DNA of 64,000 nt from Cyclobacteriaceae bacterium (GTDB taxonomy: Bacteria > Bacteroidota > Bacteroidia > Cytophagales > Cyclobacteriaceae): the NCBI GenBank assembly GCA_027533395.1, contig JAPZUF010000005.1, forward strand, positions 1-64,000, written 5' to 3'. Position 1 is the first letter of the stretch. Each line of letters opens with the position of its first letter. Under the pieces are notes generated by a model. The model ran no database searches. It had not been told where the DNA came from and worked only from the letters and a program-made list of their open reading frames with translations. This document shows positions 33,133 to 41,873 of this stretch, piece by piece. Position numbers and translations under genes: made by a program.

Positions 33133-33612
33133 ATGAACACAAAACCGCAACTTCCTTACGAATTCGACAAAACAGATCTTAAAATCCTGGAAATTCTTAC
33201 GCAAGACGCCAAAAAGCCTTACACAGAAGTGGCCAAAAAAGCTTTTGTTTCACCCGGTACGGTGCACGTTCGCATGAATAAAATGGAAGAAGCCGGCATC
33301 ATCGAAAAAACTACTTTGCGCTTGAACTATGCCAAATTAGGGTACGACATCACTGCTTTTATCGGTATCTACTTAGAAAAGAGCGCATTATACGACCAGG
33401 TACTGGGCAAACTCAAAAATATTCCAGAAATAACGAGTATTCATTATACCACGGGTAACTATTCGATGTTTGTAAAAATTCATTGTCGGGATACCAACCA
33501 CCTAAAAATGGTTTTACACGATAAAATGCAACAAGTAGAAGGAATAGACCGAACCGAAACCATGATTTCGCTGGAAGAAAGCCTTGACAGGAACCTAAAC
33601 CTTGGCTCTTAA
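33133..33612 (+). CDS. Lrp/AsnC-family transcriptional regulator
   Basis: A 159-residue regulator. The N-terminal helix-turn-helix (about 12-60) reads LKILEILTQDAKKPYTEVAK with the recognition helix in SPGTVHVRMNKMEEAGII. The RAM/AsnC ligand domain (about 70-150) includes HYTTGNYSMFVKIHCRD. Lrp-type proteins respond to amino acids, often leucine, and may control their own genes. Interestingly, the neighbour transcribed away from it is a leucine-tRNA-like RNA, but no functional link is shown. The suf operon begins 130 bases downstream on the same strand, apparently with its own promoter. Confidence 0.93.
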   Translation: MNTKPQLPYEFDKTDLKILEILTQDAKKPYTEVAKKAFVSPGTVHVRMNKMEEAGIIEKTTLRLNYAKLGYDITAFIGIYLEKSALYDQVLGKLKNIPEITSIHYTTGNYSMFVKIHCRDTNHLKMVLHDKMQQVEGIDRTETMISLEESLDRNLNLGS

Positions 33613-33688
33613 AATTTTTCAACTTTAGAAAAAATGATTTCTATCAGGTTTTGTAAGAAATCTTAAGAAAGATTAAACAAAACCGAAC

Positions 33689-33716
33689 CAAAAGAGGGCT
33701 CTTTTGTTTAGTTTTG
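33689..33716 (+). promoter_or_regulatory. Candidate suf promoter with adjoining inverted repeat
   Basis: CAAAAGAG and CTCTTTTG (33689-33706) form an eight-base inverted repeat around GG, next to TAGTTTTG (33709-33716), a match to TAnnTTTG. The start codon of sufB is 29 bases after it. The repeat may be an operator or, with the T's after it, the terminator of the Lrp/AsnC gene. No IscR/SufR gene is nearby. Confidence 0.4.
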
Positions 33717-33744
33717 TAGATTAAAATAAGTCTAAATAGACTAT

Positions 33745-35190
33745 ATGGCAAAAGACAATCTTGTTCTCGAAGAACTCACCAATAAAGAATACGAACACGG
33801 CTGGACAGTCGACCTAGAGACAGATTCGGCCCCAAAAGGCTTGAACGAAGACATTGTTCGATTCATTTCAGCCAAGAAACAAGAACCAGAATGGATGCTC
33901 GAATGGCGTTTAAAGGCTTTTCGCACTTGGCAAAAAATGAAGGAGCCGAAATGGCCAAACGTAGAATATCCTCCTATCAACTATCAAGATATTATCTATT
34001 ACTCTGCGCCTAAAAAAGCAGCGGCACCTAAAAACCTGGAAGATGTTGACCCAGAATTACTAAAGACTTTCGAGAAATTGGGTATTTCATTAACCGAACA
34101 AAAAAGATTAACCGGTGTTGCCGTTGATGCCGTCATTGATAGCGTTTCTGTTGCTACAACTTTTAAAGAGAAATTAGGCGAACTGGGTATAATCTTCTGT
34201 TCATTTAGTGAAGCTGTTCGTGAGCATCCGGAATTGATAAAGAAATATTTAGGCTCAGTTGTTCCTGTTTCAGATAATTATTTCGCTGCGCTAAACTCCG
34301 CAGTATTCTCAGATGGTTCTTTCTGTTATATACCAAAAGGAGTGCGCTGCCCAATGGAATTATCAACTTATTTCAGAATCAATGCTGCCAATACAGGTCA
34401 GTTCGAAAGAACTTTAATTGTAGCGGATGAAGGTTCGTACGTAAGCTACCTGGAAGGATGTACTGCACCACAACGCGATGAAAACCAATTGCACGCTGCT
34501 GTTGTAGAAATTTATGCGATGAAAGATGCGCATGTTAAATATTCAACAGTGCAAAACTGGTATCCGGGAGATAAAGAAGGAAAAGGTGGCATTTACAACT
34601 TCGTTACTAAACGTGCCTTATGTGCTGGAGATTTTTCTAAAGTTAGCTGGACACAGGTTGAAACAGGTTCAGCCATTACCTGGAAATATCCATCTTGTGT
34701 TTTAAAAGGAGATCATTCAAGTGGTGAATTCTATTCTGTTGCTGTTACCAACAATAAACAACAAGCCGACACCGGAACGAAGATGATTCACATCGGCAAA
34801 AACACAAAATCAAGAATTGTATCGAAAGGTATATCCGCAGGATATTCTCAAAATTCCTACCGCGGACAAGTACACATCATGAAACGTGCAAGCAATGCAC
34901 GCAACTTCTCTCAATGCGATTCTCTTTTAATGGGAGACAAATGCGGTGCCCATACTTTCCCTTACATCGATGTAGAAAATAGCACAGCTCGCATAGAACA
35001 CGAAGCAACCACTTCTAAAATAGGTGAAGATCAAATTTTCTATTGCCAACAAAGAGGTATTGATGAAGAATCGGCTGTAGCATTAATCGTGAATGGTTAT
35101 GCTAAAGAAGTACTGAACCAATTACCAATGGAGTTTGCTGTAGAAGCACAAAAATTATTGGCCCTAACACTCGAGGGAAGCGTAGGATAA
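33745..35190 (+). CDS. sufB: Fe-S cluster scaffold protein SufB
   Basis: A 481-residue SufB, full length. It contains the central beta-helix signature of the SufB/SufD family, with [20 protein letters not shown] and [17 protein letters not shown], and the C-terminal region with [19 protein letters not shown], where Glu/His/Cys residues take part in assembly. SufB forms the SufBC2D complex that builds Fe-S clusters with sulfur delivered by SufS/SufE. It is first in the suf operon. Unusually, a four-helix-bundle gene with inverted-repeat ends separates it from sufC. Confidence 0.97.
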   Translation: MAKDNLVLEELTNKEYEHGWTVDLETDSAPKGLNEDIVRFISAKKQEPEWMLEWRLKAFRTWQKMKEPKWPNVEYPPINYQDIIYYSAPKKAAAPKNLEDVDPELLKTFEKLGISLTEQKRLTGVAVDAVIDSVSVATTFKEKLGELGIIFCSFSEAVREHPELIKKYLGSVVPVSDNYFAALNSAVFSDGSFCYIPKGVRCPMELSTYFRINAANTGQFERTLIVADEGSYVSYLEGCTAPQRDENQLHAAVVEIYAMKDAHVKYSTVQNWYPGDKEGKGGIYNFVTKRALCAGDFSKVSWTQVETGSAITWKYPSCVLKGDHSSGEFYSVAVTNNKQQADTGTKMIHIGKNTKSRIVSKGISAGYSQNSYRGQVHIMKRASNARNFSQCDSLLMGDKCGAHTFPYIDVENSTARIEHEATTSKIGEDQIFYCQQRGIDEESAVALIVNGYAKEVLNQLPMEFAVEAQKLLALTLEGSVG

Positions 35191-35205
35191 TTTATAGTAA
35201 ACTTG

Positions 35206-35231
35206 AAATTCAAAATTTCAAATTCAAAATT
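35206..35231. repeat. Left inverted repeat of the four-helix-bundle unit
   Basis: A 26-base A/T-rich sequence beginning AAATTCAAAATTTC and ending next to the start codon at 35232. Its reverse complement matches 35652-35677 at 22 of 26 positions. Confidence 0.7.
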
Positions 35232-35666
35232 ATGGCAAAGATTGAGCGATTTGAAGATTTGAAAGTGTGGCAGGCATCGAGGTTATTAGCTATTGAAGTT
35301 TTTGAGTTATTTAAGAATGAAAAATTCGCAAAAGATTATTCACTAAAAGATCAAATGAATAGATCTTCAGGATCCATTATGGATAACATAGCTGAAGGAT
35401 TTGAAAGAGGCGGGAAAAAAGAATTCATTCAATTTCTCTACATCGCGAAAGGTTCAGCAGGCGAATTGCGATCTCAGATTTATAGGGCTAAGGATAGAGG
35501 GTTTATCGAGAATGATGAGTTTGAAAAGCTGCTAAAGAAAGTTGAAGAAGCAAGTAAACAACTAATGGGCTTCATTCAATACCTAAAAAATACTGAATAT
35601 AAAGGGAATAAGTATGTACAAGAATCTGAACTTGTTTATGAAAACTCAGACAATTTTGAACTTTAA
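35232..35666 (+). CDS. Four-helix-bundle protein of the 23S rRNA intervening-sequence (IVP) family, inside the suf operon
   Basis: A 144-residue protein of the TIGR02436 / S23 family. It begins with the family signature FEDLKVWQASRLLAIEVFEL and contains DQMNRSSGSIMDNIAEGFER and KGSAGELRSQIYRAKDRGFI, which form the four-helix bundle. Such proteins were first known from intervening sequences in 23S rRNA genes, and they also occur as free genes; biochemical function is unsettled. It interrupts the normally adjacent sufB and sufC, leaving 41 bases before and 25 after. A 26-base inverted repeat brackets it, and the right copy includes its stop codon. It reads in the operon direction. Confidence 0.92.
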   Translation: MAKIERFEDLKVWQASRLLAIEVFELFKNEKFAKDYSLKDQMNRSSGSIMDNIAEGFERGGKKEFIQFLYIAKGSAGELRSQIYRAKDRGFIENDEFEKLLKKVEEASKQLMGFIQYLKNTEYKGNKYVQESELVYENSDNFEL

Positions 35667-35677
35667 ATTTTTAATCT
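35652..35677. repeat. Right inverted repeat of the four-helix-bundle unit
   Basis: A 26-base sequence beginning AATTTTGAACTTTAAATTTT that complements 35206-35231 with four mismatches. It contains the stop codon of the gene at 35232-35666 and ends 14 bases before sufC. Confidence 0.7.
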
Positions 35678-35691
35678 AGAATAATAATACA

Positions 35692-36450
35692 ATGCTAAAC
35701 ATAAAAAACTTACAAGCTAAAATAGAAGATAAGCAAATTCTGAAAGGCATCAATTTAGAAGTGAAGCCAGGAGAAGTACACGCCATTATGGGACCCAATG
35801 GTTCAGGTAAAAGCACTTTGGCTTCTGTGTTAGCTGGAAGAGAAGAATATGAAGTAACAGGCGGAGAAGTTACTTTCTTAGGAAAAGATTTATTGGCACT
35901 CGCGCCCGAAGAGCGTGCACGCGAAGGCGTTTTTCTTGCCTTTCAATATCCTGTAGAAATTCCGGGAGTGAGCACCATTAACTTCATGAAAACCGCTGTC
36001 AATCAAATTCGTGAAGCCAGAGGCTTACAAACATTAGATGCTGTTTCGTTTTTACAAGTAATGAAAGAAAAAATGAAATTGGTTGAAATCGACCAATCTC
36101 TTTTAAATCGCTCTTTAAACGAAGGCTTTTCGGGAGGAGAAAAAAAGCGCAATGAAGTATTTCAAATGGCCATGCTTGAACCTAAACTTTCCATCTTAGA
36201 TGAAACAGATTCAGGCTTGGATATCGATGCGTTAAAAATTGTAGCCAATGGCGTAAACAAATTAAAAAATAAAAATAATGCAACCATTGTAGTTACACAT
36301 TACCAGCGTTTATTAGATTATATCGTTCCTGATTTTGTTCACGTACTATACAAAGGAAGAATTGTAAAATCGGGCACAAAAGAATTAGCGCTCGAACTAG
36401 AAGCAAAGGGTTACGATTGGATTAAAGAAGAAGCTGAAGTTGCAGGATAA
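35692..36450 (+). CDS. sufC: SufC ATPase of the SufBCD complex
   Basis: A 252-residue ABC-type ATPase. Walker A GPNGSGKST is at 34-42. The SufC-specific features are the signature FSGGEKKRNEV and the Walker B/D-loop LDETDSGLDIDAL. SufC pairs as a dimer with SufB and SufD and drives the shape changes needed for cluster assembly; it is cytosolic and not a transporter. It overlaps the sufD gene by 11 bases. It should be cotranscribed with sufB through the inserted four-helix-bundle gene. Confidence 0.97.
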   Translation: MLNIKNLQAKIEDKQILKGINLEVKPGEVHAIMGPNGSGKSTLASVLAGREEYEVTGGEVTFLGKDLLALAPEERAREGVFLAFQYPVEIPGVSTINFMKTAVNQIREARGLQTLDAVSFLQVMKEKMKLVEIDQSLLNRSLNEGFSGGEKKRNEVFQMAMLEPKLSILDETDSGLDIDALKIVANGVNKLKNKNNATIVVTHYQRLLDYIVPDFVHVLYKGRIVKSGTKELALELEAKGYDWIKEEAEVAG

Positions 36451-37729
36451 TACTATGGAAGCAGTAGCCACGACCAATACCTTGTTGCAACTCAACATCA
36501 AACAAGATGCTTTTCTGGAAATCAGAAAAAATGCTTTTGCCTATTTAGAAAAAACAGGATTGCCAGCACCGAAAGCTGAGGAATATAAGTTTACTCCTAT
36601 AACACGTGTATTAGAAAAAAACTTTTCTTCTTTACAACCGGAAGGAAATATAGGTAAAGTAGATGTAGCTCAATTTTCAATAGATGCATTACAAGCTGAA
36701 AGAATTGTTTTCGTTAATGGCATTTTTGAAGCATCGTTAAGTTCTATTAGTGCTGAGGCTATTCACATTCAGCAGTTATCTTCCATTCAAGATAAAAATG
36801 TTATCAGCAAAATCGGATCACTTGCAAAAAGTAATACCGATAGTTTTGTTGCCTTAAACACAGTCACTTTTCAGGATGGTTTATTCATCGAAGTAAAGGC
36901 CAATCATAAAATTGAAAGACCAATTATCATTCATCATATTGCAGATGCCTCTGTTACAAAAGTAGTAGCAGCAACCAGAAATTTAATTTGGGTAGATGAA
37001 AATGCTGCAGTTACCGTTATCGAAAAATACGATGCGGTTGGTGGTGCTGTTTTTTCATCTCATGTAAATGAAGTATTTGTGGCAAAGCAAGGTAGCTTTA
37101 CGTACAAATTAATTCAGAATGACATAGGTGAGCGTTATCAGTTTACTCATACTGTTATTCACCAGCAAAGTAATTCGCATGTGAATTGTTTCGCTTTGTG
37201 TTTAAATGGAAAACTTATTCGAAACAATTTACACTTGTTATTAGATGGCGAACACATTGATTCGCACATGTATGGTTTGTATTTACTCAATAATGATACA
37301 CTAGCTGATAATCATACTGTGGTTGACCACATGAAACCTAACTCGATCAGCAATGAGTTATACAAAGGCGTGATGGATGGAAATGCGAAAGGTGTTTTCA
37401 ATGGTAAAATATTTGTACGCCAAGACGCGCAAAAAACAAATGCTTTTCAATCGAACCGAAATATTTTATTATCTGATGCAGCTGGTGTAAACACTAAACC
37501 TCAATTAGAGATTTGGGCTGATGATGTAAAATGTTCTCATGGTTGCACAAGCGGTCAGCTTGATGAAGAAGCTTTGTTTTACTTACAAGCACGCGGTATC
37601 AGTAAAGCATCAGCGAAAGCGTTGTTGTTATATGCGTTTGCAGGGGAAGTAATTGAAAAAATTGAGAATGAAACCATTCGCAAGTATATAGACGGGTTAG
37701 TGGCAGAACGATTGAATCAACATTTTTAA
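36440..37729 (+). CDS. sufD: Fe-S cluster assembly protein SufD
   Basis: A 429-residue SufD. The N-terminal helical part starts TLLQLNIKQDAFLEIRKNAF and PAPKAEEYKFTPI. The central beta-helix shares the SufB/SufD fold. The C-terminal core, QSNRNILLSDAAGVNTKPQL and WADDVKCSHGCTSGQLDEEA with the conserved His-Gly-Cys, is characteristic. SufD joins SufB and SufC in the scaffold complex and is needed for iron entry. The next gene, sufS, begins two bases after it. Confidence 0.95.
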   Translation: MQDNTMEAVATTNTLLQLNIKQDAFLEIRKNAFAYLEKTGLPAPKAEEYKFTPITRVLEKNFSSLQPEGNIGKVDVAQFSIDALQAERIVFVNGIFEASLSSISAEAIHIQQLSSIQDKNVISKIGSLAKSNTDSFVALNTVTFQDGLFIEVKANHKIERPIIIHHIADASVTKVVAATRNLIWVDENAAVTVIEKYDAVGGAVFSSHVNEVFVAKQGSFTYKLIQNDIGERYQFTHTVIHQQSNSHVNCFALCLNGKLIRNNLHLLLDGEHIDSHMYGLYLLNNDTLADNHTVVDHMKPNSISNELYKGVMDGNAKGVFNGKIFVRQDAQKTNAFQSNRNILLSDAAGVNTKPQLEIWADDVKCSHGCTSGQLDEEALFYLQARGISKASAKALLLYAFAGEVIEKIENETIRKYIDGLVAERLNQHF

Positions 37730-37730
37730 A

Positions 37731-38969
37731 ATGGCAACAGCATCATTACAAAAAATTGATATTCTGAAAATCAGAGAACAGTTTCCGATTTTGCATCAGC
37801 AGGTAAACGGAAAACCTTTGATTTATTTTGATAATGCTGCCACCAGCCAAAAGCCTAAAAGTGTAATCGAAAAACTGAACGATTATTATTTGGGATACAA
37901 TGCCAACATTCATCGCGGTATACACACGCTTGCAGAAAAAGCAACCCATGCTTTTGAAGAAACTAGAAAATCTCTTCAGCATTTTATAAACTCACCTTCT
38001 GCCGAACAAATTATCTTTACAAAAGGTGTAACTGAGAGCATTAACCTTGTAGCTCAGAGTTATGCCAAAACTTTTTTAAAAGCCGGAGATGAAATTATCA
38101 TCAGCGGACTCGAACATCATTCTAACATCGTACCCTGGCAGTTAGCCTGCCAGGCAACAGGTGCAGTTATCAAAGTTATTCCTGTTCTACCTGACGGAAC
38201 GCTTGATATTGAATCTTTCCATCAACTCATCTCAGACAAAACGAAGTTGGTGGCTGTTAACCATGCTTCCAATAGTTTGGGAACCATCAATCCGATAAAA
38301 GAAATTATCAGCAAAGCACACACTGCAGGTGCCGTTGTGCTTATTGATGGTGCACAAGCAGGTGCTCATTTACCCATCGATGTTCAAACTTTAGATTGTG
38401 ATTTCTATTGTTTAGCCGGTCATAAAATGTACGGGCCAACGGGTGTTGGTGCGTTGTATGGCAAAAAAGAACTTTTAGAAAAAATGCCTCCTTACCAAGG
38501 TGGTGGAGAGATGATTAAAGAAGTAAGTTTTGCAAAAACAACGTACAACGATTTACCTTATAAGTTTGAAGCAGGCACACCTAACATTGCTGATGTTGTA
38601 GCGTGGAAAGCAGCCATCGATTTTATTCAGGATTTAGGAAAAGAAAACATTGCAGCACACGAACACGAATTATTGCAACACGCAACTGATCTAGTGGGCA
38701 ACATACCTGGTGTTACCCTAGTTGGAACAGCACAAGAGAAAGTGAGTGTGTTATCCTTCGTCATCAAAAATATTCATCCTTTTGATGTGGGACAGATGTT
38801 GGATGCACGCGGCATTGCCGTGCGCACGGGGCATCATTGCACACAACCTTTAATGGACCATTTTGGCATTGAAGGAACCATACGGGCATCTTTTGCGGTT
38901 TACAATACCAAGGAAGAAATTGACGCCCTGACAGAAAGTTTAAATCGAATCATTAACTTTTTATCGTGA
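37731..38969 (+). CDS. sufS: Cysteine desulfurase SufS
   Basis: A 412-residue class V PLP enzyme that removes sulfur from cysteine. It shows YFDNAATSQKPKSV at the start, NIHRGIHTLAEKATHAFE, the His of HASNSLGTINPI, the PLP-binding Lys in CLAGHKMYGPTGVG and the catalytic Cys in VRTGHHCTQPLM, whose short loop is typical of the SufS (group II) type. It works with SufE, the next gene, which overlaps by four bases. Together they feed sulfur to SufB. Full length. Confidence 0.97.
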   Translation: MATASLQKIDILKIREQFPILHQQVNGKPLIYFDNAATSQKPKSVIEKLNDYYLGYNANIHRGIHTLAEKATHAFEETRKSLQHFINSPSAEQIIFTKGVTESINLVAQSYAKTFLKAGDEIIISGLEHHSNIVPWQLACQATGAVIKVIPVLPDGTLDIESFHQLISDKTKLVAVNHASNSLGTINPIKEIISKAHTAGAVVLIDGAQAGAHLPIDVQTLDCDFYCLAGHKMYGPTGVGALYGKKELLEKMPPYQGGGEMIKEVSFAKTTYNDLPYKFEAGTPNIADVVAWKAAIDFIQDLGKENIAAHEHELLQHATDLVGNIPGVTLVGTAQEKVSVLSFVIKNIHPFDVGQMLDARGIAVRTGHHCTQPLMDHFGIEGTIRASFAVYNTKEEIDALTESLNRIINFLS

Positions 38970-39394
38970 GCATTAACGACATTCAAAACGACATCATCAG
39001 TGATTTTTCTCTGCTGGACGGAGACATGGAAATGACTGTTTTGTATGTGATGGAACTCGGACAAAAAATGCCGGTAATGCCTGAAGCCTCAAAAACGGAA
39101 GATAACATAGTAAAAGGTTGTCAGTCGAAAGTGTGGTTACACGCCAGCGAAAAAGAAGGAAAAATATTTTTTGATGCCGATAGCAACACAGCTATTACCA
39201 AGGGATTAGTGAGTTTATTGGTTAGAATTTTTAACGGACAAAAACCAGAAGACATTTTAAACAGCGATTTATTCTTTATGCAAAAAATTGGCATGGAGCG
39301 ATTTATCGGAACGCAACGTTCAAATGGTTTTTTGGCGATGATCAAACAAATAAAAATGTACGCTTTAGCCTTTAAAGCCAAGCAAGCGATATGA
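38966..39394 (+). CDS. sufE: Sulfur acceptor protein SufE
   Basis: A 142-residue SufE. The sulfur-accepting Cys is residue 52 in VKGCQSKVW; the family fold also includes FFDADSNTAITKGL and RSNGFLAMIKQIK. SufE takes persulfide from SufS and raises its turnover. It starts at GTG, overlapping the sufS stop by four bases, and overlaps the DUF59 gene by four bases as well, so the operon is translationally coupled. Confidence 0.95.
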   Translation: MSINDIQNDIISDFSLLDGDMEMTVLYVMELGQKMPVMPEASKTEDNIVKGCQSKVWLHASEKEGKIFFDADSNTAITKGLVSLLVRIFNGQKPEDILNSDLFFMQKIGMERFIGTQRSNGFLAMIKQIKMYALAFKAKQAI

Positions 39395-39738
39395 GCGAAC
39401 AAACTACATCAGGTTCAGTAGAAAGTGTAACAGTCGAAAACCTGTACGACAAGGTTGTTGCAGCAATTAAAACTGTTTACGACCCGGAAATTCCTGTGGA
39501 TGTATATGAGCTGGGTTTGATTTATGAAATCAATGTTTTCCCTATCAACAATGTACATGTGTTGATGACCCTTACCTCCCCTTCTTGTCCGTCTGCAGAG
39601 AGTATTCCGGTTGAGATTGAACAAAGAATAAAAGAGATTGAGGGAATCAATGAAGTGAAAGTAGAAATCACGTTCGATCCACCTTACTCACAAGATATGA
39701 TGAGCGAAGCTGCAAAACTTGAATTAGGTTTTATGTAA
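39391..39738 (+). CDS. SUF-operon DUF59 / MIP18-family protein (SufT-type)
   Basis: A 115-residue DUF59 protein. It carries the family core VYDPEIPVDVYELGLIYEIN, then LMTLTSPSCPSAESIPVEIE with the Thr/Cys motif and DPPYSQDMMSEAAKLELGF. Members include SufT, PaaD and the CIA protein MIP18, which help mature or deliver Fe-S clusters. Position at the end of the suf genes fits an assembly or delivery role. The first 15 residues are a short variable tail. The ATGA start overlaps the sufE stop. Confidence 0.9.
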   Translation: MSEQTTSGSVESVTVENLYDKVVAAIKTVYDPEIPVDVYELGLIYEINVFPINNVHVLMTLTSPSCPSAESIPVEIEQRIKEIEGINEVKVEITFDPPYSQDMMSEAAKLELGFM

Positions 39739-39805
39739 CTTGCGCCCGAACTGAAAAGATTTTAAAATTGTTTTCATTAAAAACCGAATAAACTGATTAA
39801 ATAAT

Positions 39806-40222
39806 ATGTATCCAGAACATTTAGTAGCTCCCATGCGCACTGATTTAACAGTGGCTGGCTTTAAAGAGCTTAAATCTGCTGAAGAAGTTGATGCGGAATT
39901 AAAGAACCAAAAAGGAACAACCCTTTTGGTCATTAATTCTGTTTGTGGATGTGCGGCAGGCGCTGCTCGTCCGGGTATTAAGTGGGCCATACAAAACTCA
40001 ACTAAAAAACCAGATCATTTAACAACTGTATTTGCCGGAGTTGATAAAGAGGCTGTATCGAAAGCAAGAGAATATACTTTACCCTACCCGCCTTCATCTC
40101 CTGCCATTGCTTTATTTAAAGATGGAGAGTTAGTGCATTTTGTAGAGAGACACCACATCGAAGGAAGAAACGCACAAATGATCGGTGCGCATTTAGTGGA
40201 AGTATTCGATGAATATTGTTAA
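39806..40222 (+). CDS. Bacilliredoxin (BrxA/BrxB, YphP/YqiW family)
   Basis: A 138-residue thioredoxin-fold protein. The active-site CGC motif is at 47-49 (SVCGCAAGAARP), and the later FKDGELVHFVERHHIEGR is typical of the family. Bacilliredoxins remove bacillithiol from modified proteins in Firmicutes, and Bacteroidota that make bacillithiol also have them. It follows the suf operon by 67 bases and is likely part of the same transcript, linking thiol repair to Fe-S assembly. A terminator follows at once. Confidence 0.93.
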   Translation: MYPEHLVAPMRTDLTVAGFKELKSAEEVDAELKNQKGTTLLVINSVCGCAAGAARPGIKWAIQNSTKKPDHLTTVFAGVDKEAVSKAREYTLPYPPSSPAIALFKDGELVHFVERHHIEGRNAQMIGAHLVEVFDEYC

Positions 40223-40245
40223 TCATCTAATTATATAGATAAAAG

Positions 40246-40274
40246 AAAAGCCGGTTTAAAGCCGGCTTTTTTAT
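40246..40274 (+). terminator. Terminator of the suf/bacilliredoxin operon
   Basis: AAAAGCCGG pairs with CCGGCTTTT around a seven-base loop, followed by TTATTT. It lies 24 bases after the stop of the bacilliredoxin gene. Confidence 0.85.
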
Positions 40275-40539
40275 TTAAAGTATTACTTGAAGCGATGTTA
40301 TTTCTTACATCTATTTGGTTAAAAAACAATAAAAAATAAATAGTCGGATACAGTTTGTTTAATTTTTATCGTATAAAAATGCGTTTTTGATTAAATTTTC
40401 GCATTCTCCTTGTACATTTTTATTCGCATGTTCCTTATCTTTTCTATAAGTACATATTGCTACCTATGTAGGATAGCGTCTTCATTTAAGTGATACTAGC
40501 TTACAAATACAGTCACTTTTGTATGGTAAACGAAAGGAT
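40275..40539. other. Gene-free AT-rich region
   Basis: No gene is seen. The region is about three-quarters A/T. CTACCTATGTAGG near 40460 is a short inverted repeat of unknown role. A promoter for the next small gene is expected here but no element is convincing. Confidence 0.4.
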
Positions 40540-40818
40540 ATGGTAAGCAAGCATGAAAACATCACGGAGGAGAATTTTGTAACCGAGCGTTTAAAAAAAT
40601 TTGCTTTGATGGTGGTGATCATTCTGATCGGTATTATTATCCAAACACAGCAAGCTAAAGCTGGCGACTTCCATAGAGAAAGCCAGAAGAAGAATAAACA
40701 ATTGTATTACAAGCAAAATCAGGTTCTGGCCAAAGCATGTAAACGTTTAAAACACAAAAGAGCACAAACTCAAAACTTTGCTGTAAAAGGAGATAAGCAT
40801 GTTTTGAAATACAGATAA
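40540..40818 (+). CDS. Small single-pass membrane or secreted basic protein
   Basis: A 92-residue protein of unknown family. I start it at ATG 40540, preceded by CGAAAGGA, instead of the earlier TTG at 40519. Residues about 20-42 form one hydrophobic segment (KKFALMVVIILIGIIIQTQQ) after a charged tail, ending in AKAG, which could be a late signal-peptide cut site. The remaining 50 residues are strongly basic with many Lys and Gln. It might bind nucleic acid or cell-surface polymers. A terminator follows. Confidence 0.6.
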   Translation: MVSKHENITEENFVTERLKKFALMVVIILIGIIIQTQQAKAGDFHRESQKKNKQLYYKQNQVLAKACKRLKHKRAQTQNFAVKGDKHVLKYR

Positions 40819-40839
40819 TTCACAAAAGGGTTGAAGGTT

Positions 40840-40878
40840 AAAGAGGCGGTTCAGTCGGAGTTGCCTCTTTATTTTTTT
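40840..40878 (+). terminator. Terminator after the small basic protein gene
   Basis: AAAGAGGC pairs with GCCTCTTT around a 15-base loop, followed by ATTTTTTT. It overlaps the end of the convergent miaA gene at 40869. Confidence 0.75.
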
Positions 40879-41768
40879 AAAGCAATCATTTTTTTTACAG
40901 AAACATCTTCCGCATCAAACCAAAATATTTCTTGATCGCGCTTAAACCAGGTTAATTGTCTTTTAGCATAGCGTCTGGAATTTCTTTTCAATAACCGTAT
41001 TGCTTCTTCTTTATCGTATTCATTTTTAAGATATCCGAATATTTCCCGATACCCTACCGTTTGCAAAGCTTGAAGATATTGAAATGGAAAAAACTTTTTA
41101 GCTTCATCAAACAATCCTTGCTTAATCATTTTATCCATTCGGTTATCAATTCTTTGATACAAAATTTCTCGTGGTAAGTCTAAACCGATTTTAATTGTTT
41201 GCCAAGGACGCTCAATGACTTTCTTTCCTCTGAAACTTACAATGGATTGACCTGTATGCTTTACGACTTCCAAAGCGCGCATTACCCGGTGCGGATTACT
41301 CACCTCAATCTTATTCATTATTTCAGGATCCAACTCTTGCAATTCTTTTTGTAAAGCTATTAATCCTTCATTATTAAATTTTTCCTCAACAACTTCAGTT
41401 ATCTCTTCAGGTATTTCTGGAATGTCATCAAAGCCTTCTGTTACAGCTTTAATATATAAACCACTTCCTCCACACAAAACCACATCATCGTATTTCAAAA
41501 ATAAATCGTTAAGTAACGCAATGGCATCGCGCTCGTATTGTCCGGCATTGTAGTTTTCTTGTAAAGAATGAGATTGAATAAAATGATGATTGACTTGCGC
41601 CAATTCTTCATCAGTAGGAACAGCCGTACCTATTTGTAATTCTTTAAAAAGTTGCCTTGAATCAGCAGAGACAATCTCAGTTTTTAAATGCTTTGCCAAT
41701 TGAATAGCCCAATGGGTTTTTCCCACTGCGGTTGGCCCAACTACTACCCAAAGCGTTTTTTTGATCAT
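40869..41768 (-). CDS. miaA: tRNA dimethylallyltransferase MiaA
   Basis: A 299-residue enzyme that adds an isopentenyl group to A37 of tRNAs reading codons that start with U. It shows the P-loop GPTAVGKTHWAIQLA at about residues 10-17, the DSRQ motif in VSADSRQLF, GGSGLYIKAV and RNSRRYAKRQLTWFKRD, all family hallmarks. The length is normal. The gene is transcribed divergently from the next plus-strand genes. Confidence 0.95.
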   Translation of the reverse strand: MIKKTLWVVVGPTAVGKTHWAIQLAKHLKTEIVSADSRQLFKELQIGTAVPTDEELAQVNHHFIQSHSLQENYNAGQYERDAIALLNDLFLKYDDVVLCGGSGLYIKAVTEGFDDIPEIPEEITEVVEEKFNNEGLIALQKELQELDPEIMNKIEVSNPHRVMRALEVVKHTGQSIVSFRGKKVIERPWQTIKIGLDLPREILYQRIDNRMDKMIKQGLFDEAKKFFPFQYLQALQTVGYREIFGYLKNEYDKEEAIRLLKRNSRRYAKRQLTWFKRDQEIFWFDAEDVSVKKMIALKK

Positions 41769-41873
41769 GCCTTCAAATTTACCAAAAAGAAAGGCTTAAT
41801 CGCTTTTATCGTCATTTTTAAGCACTTCCATTTTAAAAGCAATTTGTATCTTGCCAAGCGAAACAATACCACT

